Shown: positions 5,739-7,428 of the stretch, piece by piece
Position numbering within the stretch: position 1 is the stretch's first letter
How the letters are laid out: each line of letters opens with the position of its first letter
Assembly (NCBI GenBank): GCA_031553435.1
Contig: JAVBLQ010000145.1
Location: 1 to 7,428 of the forward strand
Reading direction: 5' to 3'
Source of the DNA: JAVBLQ01 sp031553435
GTDB lineage: Bacteria; Bacteroidota; Bacteroidia; Bacteroidales; Azobacteroidaceae
DNA: 7,428 nucleotides
The notes under the pieces: model-generated
The model's input: only the letters and a program-made list of their open reading frames with translations
The model's database searches: none
What the model was told of the DNA's origin: nothing
Translations under genes and position numbers: made by a program

Positions 5739-6233
5739 ATGACATTATCAATAATCGTCGCTATCGGCAAAAACAATGAAATCGGACGGGGAAATGATCT
5801 GCTTTGGAGGCTTCCTGCTGATATGAAGCGATTCAAAGAACTAACCACCGGACATACTATTGTCATGGGACGAAAAACTTTTGAATCTTTGCCCAAAGGC
5901 GCTTTACCCAACAGAAAAAATATTGTTTTAAGTAAAAACAAAGATTTATCTTTTGAGAATTGTTATGTTTTTTCTTCCTTAGACGAAATATTAGTCAAAT
6001 TCCGCGATGAAGAAGAAATCTTTATTATCGGAGGAGGACAAATCTACGAACAAACCCTTCCTTATGCCGATAAGTTGTATTTAACCAGAGTGCATGCGGA
6101 TTTTCCTGAAGCAGACACATTTTTTCCGGTAATCAATTGGGCTGAATGGCAAGAAGTACAAAGAGAAATTTATTTGGCCGACGAAAAAAATCCTTATTCT
6201 TTTATATTTTATGAATACGAAAGAAAAATATAA
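5739..6233 (+). CDS. folA: Dihydrofolate reductase
   Basis: The 164-residue product reduces 7,8-dihydrofolate to tetrahydrofolate with NADPH in the cytoplasm, supplying one-carbon carriers for thymidylate, purine and methionine synthesis. Family motifs are all present: the N-terminal strand SIIVAIGKNNEIG, Trp23, LPADMKRFK with the catalytic acid Asp28, the NADPH-binding VMGRKTFESLP (about 42-52), Arg59 in LPNRKNIVLS for the folate glutamate, and IFIIGGGQIYE with the Gly98-Gly100 turn. Length is normal for a bacterial chromosomal enzyme. The ATG at 5739 directly precedes the first beta strand, so the start is secure. In many Bacteroidales folA follows thyA; here the upstream neighbour is the PLD-like gene, 43 bases away, so co-transcription is plausible. 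A weak -7-like TACCTTG lies at 5720-5726. Confidence 0.96.
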   Translation: MTLSIIVAIGKNNEIGRGNDLLWRLPADMKRFKELTTGHTIVMGRKTFESLPKGALPNRKNIVLSKNKDLSFENCYVFSSLDEILVKFRDEEEIFIIGGGQIYEQTLPYADKLYLTRVHADFPEADTFFPVINWAEWQEVQREIYLADEKNPYSFIFYEYERKI

Positions 6234-6379
6234 AATCCACAGGTATTTCATAATTTTAATCTGCCTGTTTTTTACGCCTCAGATAGTCGCATCGAAAGCC
6301 ATTCACTTCAAAAATTCTGTTTTATTTGAGAGACCGGTTTTAAATTTTCATTTTATTTTTATTTATCAAAATAAAATCT

Positions 6380-6387
6380 TACCTTTG
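6380..6387 (+). promoter_or_regulatory. rpsO promoter -7 box
   Basis: TACCTTTG is an exact match to the Bacteroidota -7 consensus TAnnTTTG. The predicted start of transcription is near 6394, about 25 bases before the rpsO ATG. The -33 region is only T-rich (TTTA/TTTT), without a clean TTTG. Confidence 0.65.
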
Positions 6388-6418
6388 TCCCCTCAAAGTT
6401 AATTATATATACAATTTT

Positions 6419-6688
6419 ATGTACTTAGATTCAGAAAAGAAGAAAGAAATCTTTGCGAAGTACGGAAAGTCTAACACTGATACTGGCTCACCTGAAGCAC
6501 AGATAGCATTGTTTTCATACCGTATATCGCATTTGACTGAGCACCTCAAGTCAAATCACAAAGATTATAACACTGAAAGATCATTGAAAATGATGGTAGG
6601 AAAACGTCGTCGTTTACTCGACTATCTTGTAAGAACTGATATCGAAAGATATCGCGCCATCATTAAAGAATTAGGAATCAGAAAATAA
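6419..6688 (+). CDS. rpsO: 30S ribosomal protein uS15
   Basis: The 89-residue product has the standard length of uS15, which binds 16S rRNA at the central three-way junction early in small-subunit assembly. The family signature is intact: TGSPEAQIALFSYRISHLTEHLKSN (residues about 22-46; quoted in part), followed by the His-Lys-Asp loop and KRRRLLDYL. The ATG at 6419 gives the expected N-terminus (MYLDSEKKKEIFAKYG). The gene has its own promoter box 32 bases upstream and a terminator downstream, so it is probably monocistronic. An autoregulatory mRNA fold like that in enterobacteria cannot be judged from this leader. Confidence 0.97.
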   Translation: MYLDSEKKKEIFAKYGKSNTDTGSPEAQIALFSYRISHLTEHLKSNHKDYNTERSLKMMVGKRRRLLDYLVRTDIERYRAIIKELGIRK

Positions 6689-6728
6689 ATCTGACGGGCA
6701 CTTCGGTGTTGTAATTCTTAAAACGTAT

Positions 6729-6770
6729 AACCAATTGGCTAACATTGATTTGTTGTCAATTGGTTTTTTG
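6729..6770 (+). terminator. Rho-independent terminator after rpsO
   Basis: The arms AACCAATTG (6729-6737) and CAATTGGTT (6757-6765) pair perfectly and extend two more pairs inward, and a T-run follows directly. A smaller stem with a C-TTCG-G tetraloop lies earlier at about 6694-6708 and may add stability to the 3' end. Confidence 0.75.
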
Positions 6771-6828
6771 TTTTTAATTGAATAAACACAAAGAAACAGA
6801 AAACTGCGTGTTTTTGTGTCTTCGTATT

Positions 6829-6860
6829 AAAAACAAAAACAACTACCTGAATTTAGATAG
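6829..6860 (-). terminator. Terminator of tRNA-Pro (minus strand)
   Basis: On the minus strand CTATCT, a 6-base loop and AGGTAG form a stem with one T-G wobble, immediately followed by TTGTTTTTGTTTTT. It starts 16 bases after the end of tRNA-Pro. The stem is short but its position and T-tract fit. Confidence 0.5.
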
Positions 6861-6875
6861 TCGCCTTCAACTTAG

Positions 6876-6948
6876 TCGGGGTGAGACGACTCGAACGTCC
6901 GACCTCCACGTCCCGAACGTGGCGCGCTGCCAACTGTGCTACACCCCG
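6876..6948 (-). tRNA. tRNA-Pro (anticodon CGG)
   Basis: The 73-base cloverleaf reads on the minus strand. The acceptor CGGGGTG/CACCCCG has seven pairs with C1-G72 and A73, the identity features of bacterial tRNA-Pro. The anticodon stem CCACG/CGTGG encloses the loop TTCGGGA, anticodon CGG (at 6913-6915), reading CCG. The T-arm is GGACG-TTCGAGT-CGTCT. The D-stem GCAC/GCGC has one A-C mismatch at positions 12:23. CCA is not encoded, so it must be added enzymatically. Confidence 0.95.
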
Positions 6949-6964
6949 TGACAATTTTGCAATG

Positions 6965-6972
6965 CAAAGGTA
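6965..6972 (-). promoter_or_regulatory. tRNA-Pro promoter -7 box
   Basis: On the minus strand the sequence is TACCTTTG, an exact fit to TAnnTTTG, 16 bases before the first base of the tRNA. No -33 TTTG at the usual 19-21 base spacing was found. Confidence 0.6.
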
Positions 6973-7033
6973 ATAATATTTTCAAAAAATCGTATTTTCA
7001 TTGCAAATAATTTTAGAACATAAAAAATTATAT

Positions 7034-7041
7034 TACCTTTG
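7034..7041 (+). promoter_or_regulatory. tRNA-Phe promoter -7 box
   Basis: TACCTTTG lies 16 bases before tRNA-Phe, the same box and spacing as for the divergent tRNA-Pro. TTTTAG at 7011-7016 is a possible weak -33 element about 20 bases upstream. Confidence 0.65.
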
Positions 7042-7057
7042 CAACCGCAAAAACGTT

Positions 7058-7130
<73 letters not shown>

Positions 7131-7135
7131 CCCAG

Positions 7136-7167
7136 AAGGGAAGTTAAGAAATTAGCTTCCCTTTTTT
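7136..7167 (+). terminator. Rho-independent terminator after tRNA-Phe
   Basis: The arms AAGGGAAG (7136-7143) and CTTCCCTT (7156-7163) pair perfectly around a 12-base loop, with the T-run continuing to 7167. It begins five bases after the tRNA. Confidence 0.85.
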
Positions 7168-7290
7168 AGTTATACTGAAATTATAAAAATTAGACCTCAT
7201 ACATACTGATTCACAGTATTTTACAACAAACCTCAGAATAGCTCAATTAAGTTAAACTGAAAAGACTCAAAAAAAGGAACGACCCACCGG

Positions 7291-7308
7291 GTGTGCAAAA
7301 AGTGTACA
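7291..7308. repeat. GTGTRCA direct repeat, possible integrase or regulator site
   Basis: GTGTGCA (7291-7297) and GTGTACA (7302-7308) are spaced 11 bases start to start, about one helical turn. A small inverted repeat ACCC-ACC-GGGT lies just upstream at 7283-7293 and overlaps the first copy. The position, 60-80 bases before the putative integrase start, would suit an arm-type or operator site; this is inference. Confidence 0.3.
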
Positions 7309-7369
7309 TTGAAAAAGAAACTTTTGGCTTTCGATATTTCTATTCTTAGAAAATTAAAGCAGTAAAGTT

Positions 7370-7428
7370 ATGGTGAAACTCAAGTTTATCATTCGGGACG
7401 GTGCTCTCGTTTTAAGAATCAGTGAAAA
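7370..7428 (+). CDS. Possible tyrosine recombinase/integrase N-terminus (3' end outside window)
   Basis: An ATG at 7370 opens a frame still open at the window edge, giving only 19 full codons (MVKLKFIIRDGALVLRISE). The lysine-rich start and the beta-strand-like KLKFIIR followed by LVLRIS resemble the Arm DNA-binding domain that begins many Bacteroidetes integrases (patterns such as KFxxR...xLRI). The location just after a tRNA gene supports this reading. Too little is visible to be sure; it could be another protein of a mobile element. Confidence 0.4.
   Translation, partial: MVKLKFIIRDGALVLRISE

Noticed and set aside
5717..5941. Minus-strand frame antisense to the start of folA
   Set aside because: The folA reading is certain, and the antisense frame has no independent support.
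6211..6402. A 63-codon frame overlapping the end of folA, with a hydrophobic N-terminus like a signal peptide (HRYFIILICLFF)
   Set aside because: It overlaps folA by 23 bases and runs through the rpsO promoter box at 6380-6387. The part after the hydrophobic stretch is low-complexity AT-rich translation with no recognisable domain. A real small exported peptide cannot be excluded, but there is no positive evidence.
6785..6826. Loose inverted similarity between ACACAAA and TTTTTGTGT after rpsO
   Set aside because: The pairing is short and interrupted in low-complexity A/T-rich sequence, and better terminators exist on both sides.

Overview
This window looks like chromosomal DNA of a Bacteroidota bacterium, most likely order Bacteroidales. 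The evidence is that genes lack Shine-Dalgarno sequences, the sequence is AT-rich, and three promoters carry the phylum-type -7 box TAnnTTTG (here TACCTTTG). Several protein families are also typical of the phylum: a FISUMP-domain secreted protein, a Bacteroidetes-style HlyD adaptor and a PLD-like protein with a zinc-ribbon-like tail. Genus cannot be read from the sequence.

Positions 1-2000 hold a small cell-surface locus. It starts with the 3' end of a short exported protein with a PVGEG-type C-terminal hydrophobic tail. A secreted protein with a C-terminal FISUMP domain follows, then a 123-residue paralogue matching only the N-terminal third of the FISUMP protein. These are probably surface or secreted products; their function is unknown.

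Positions 2000-3260 are gene-poor and full of repeat debris. They contain three long AT-rich inverted repeats (one looks like a 145-bp MITE), a 23-bp tandem repeat, GC-richer hairpins with GAA/AAA triloops resembling interspersed REP-type repeats, a nested cruciform, and an N-terminal remnant of a DDE transposase lying between two 24-bp near-identical direct repeats.

Positions 3260-6690 are ordinary coding sequence, all on the plus strand: an HlyD-family export adaptor with no ABC transporter beside it in this window, a PLD-like protein whose catalytic histidine and most zinc-ribbon cysteines are replaced, dihydrofolate reductase (folA), and ribosomal protein uS15 (rpsO) with its own promoter and terminator.

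Positions 6690-7428 carry two divergently transcribed tRNA genes, tRNA-Pro(CGG) on the minus strand and tRNA-Phe(GAA) on the plus strand, each with a terminator. About 240 bp after tRNA-Phe an open frame begins that runs off the window and may be the N-terminus of a tyrosine integrase. This arrangement suggests the edge of an element integrated at the tRNA-Phe gene. No clearly new system is proven here. The leads most worth checking are this tRNA/integrase junction, the degenerate PLD protein and the hairpin-dense region.
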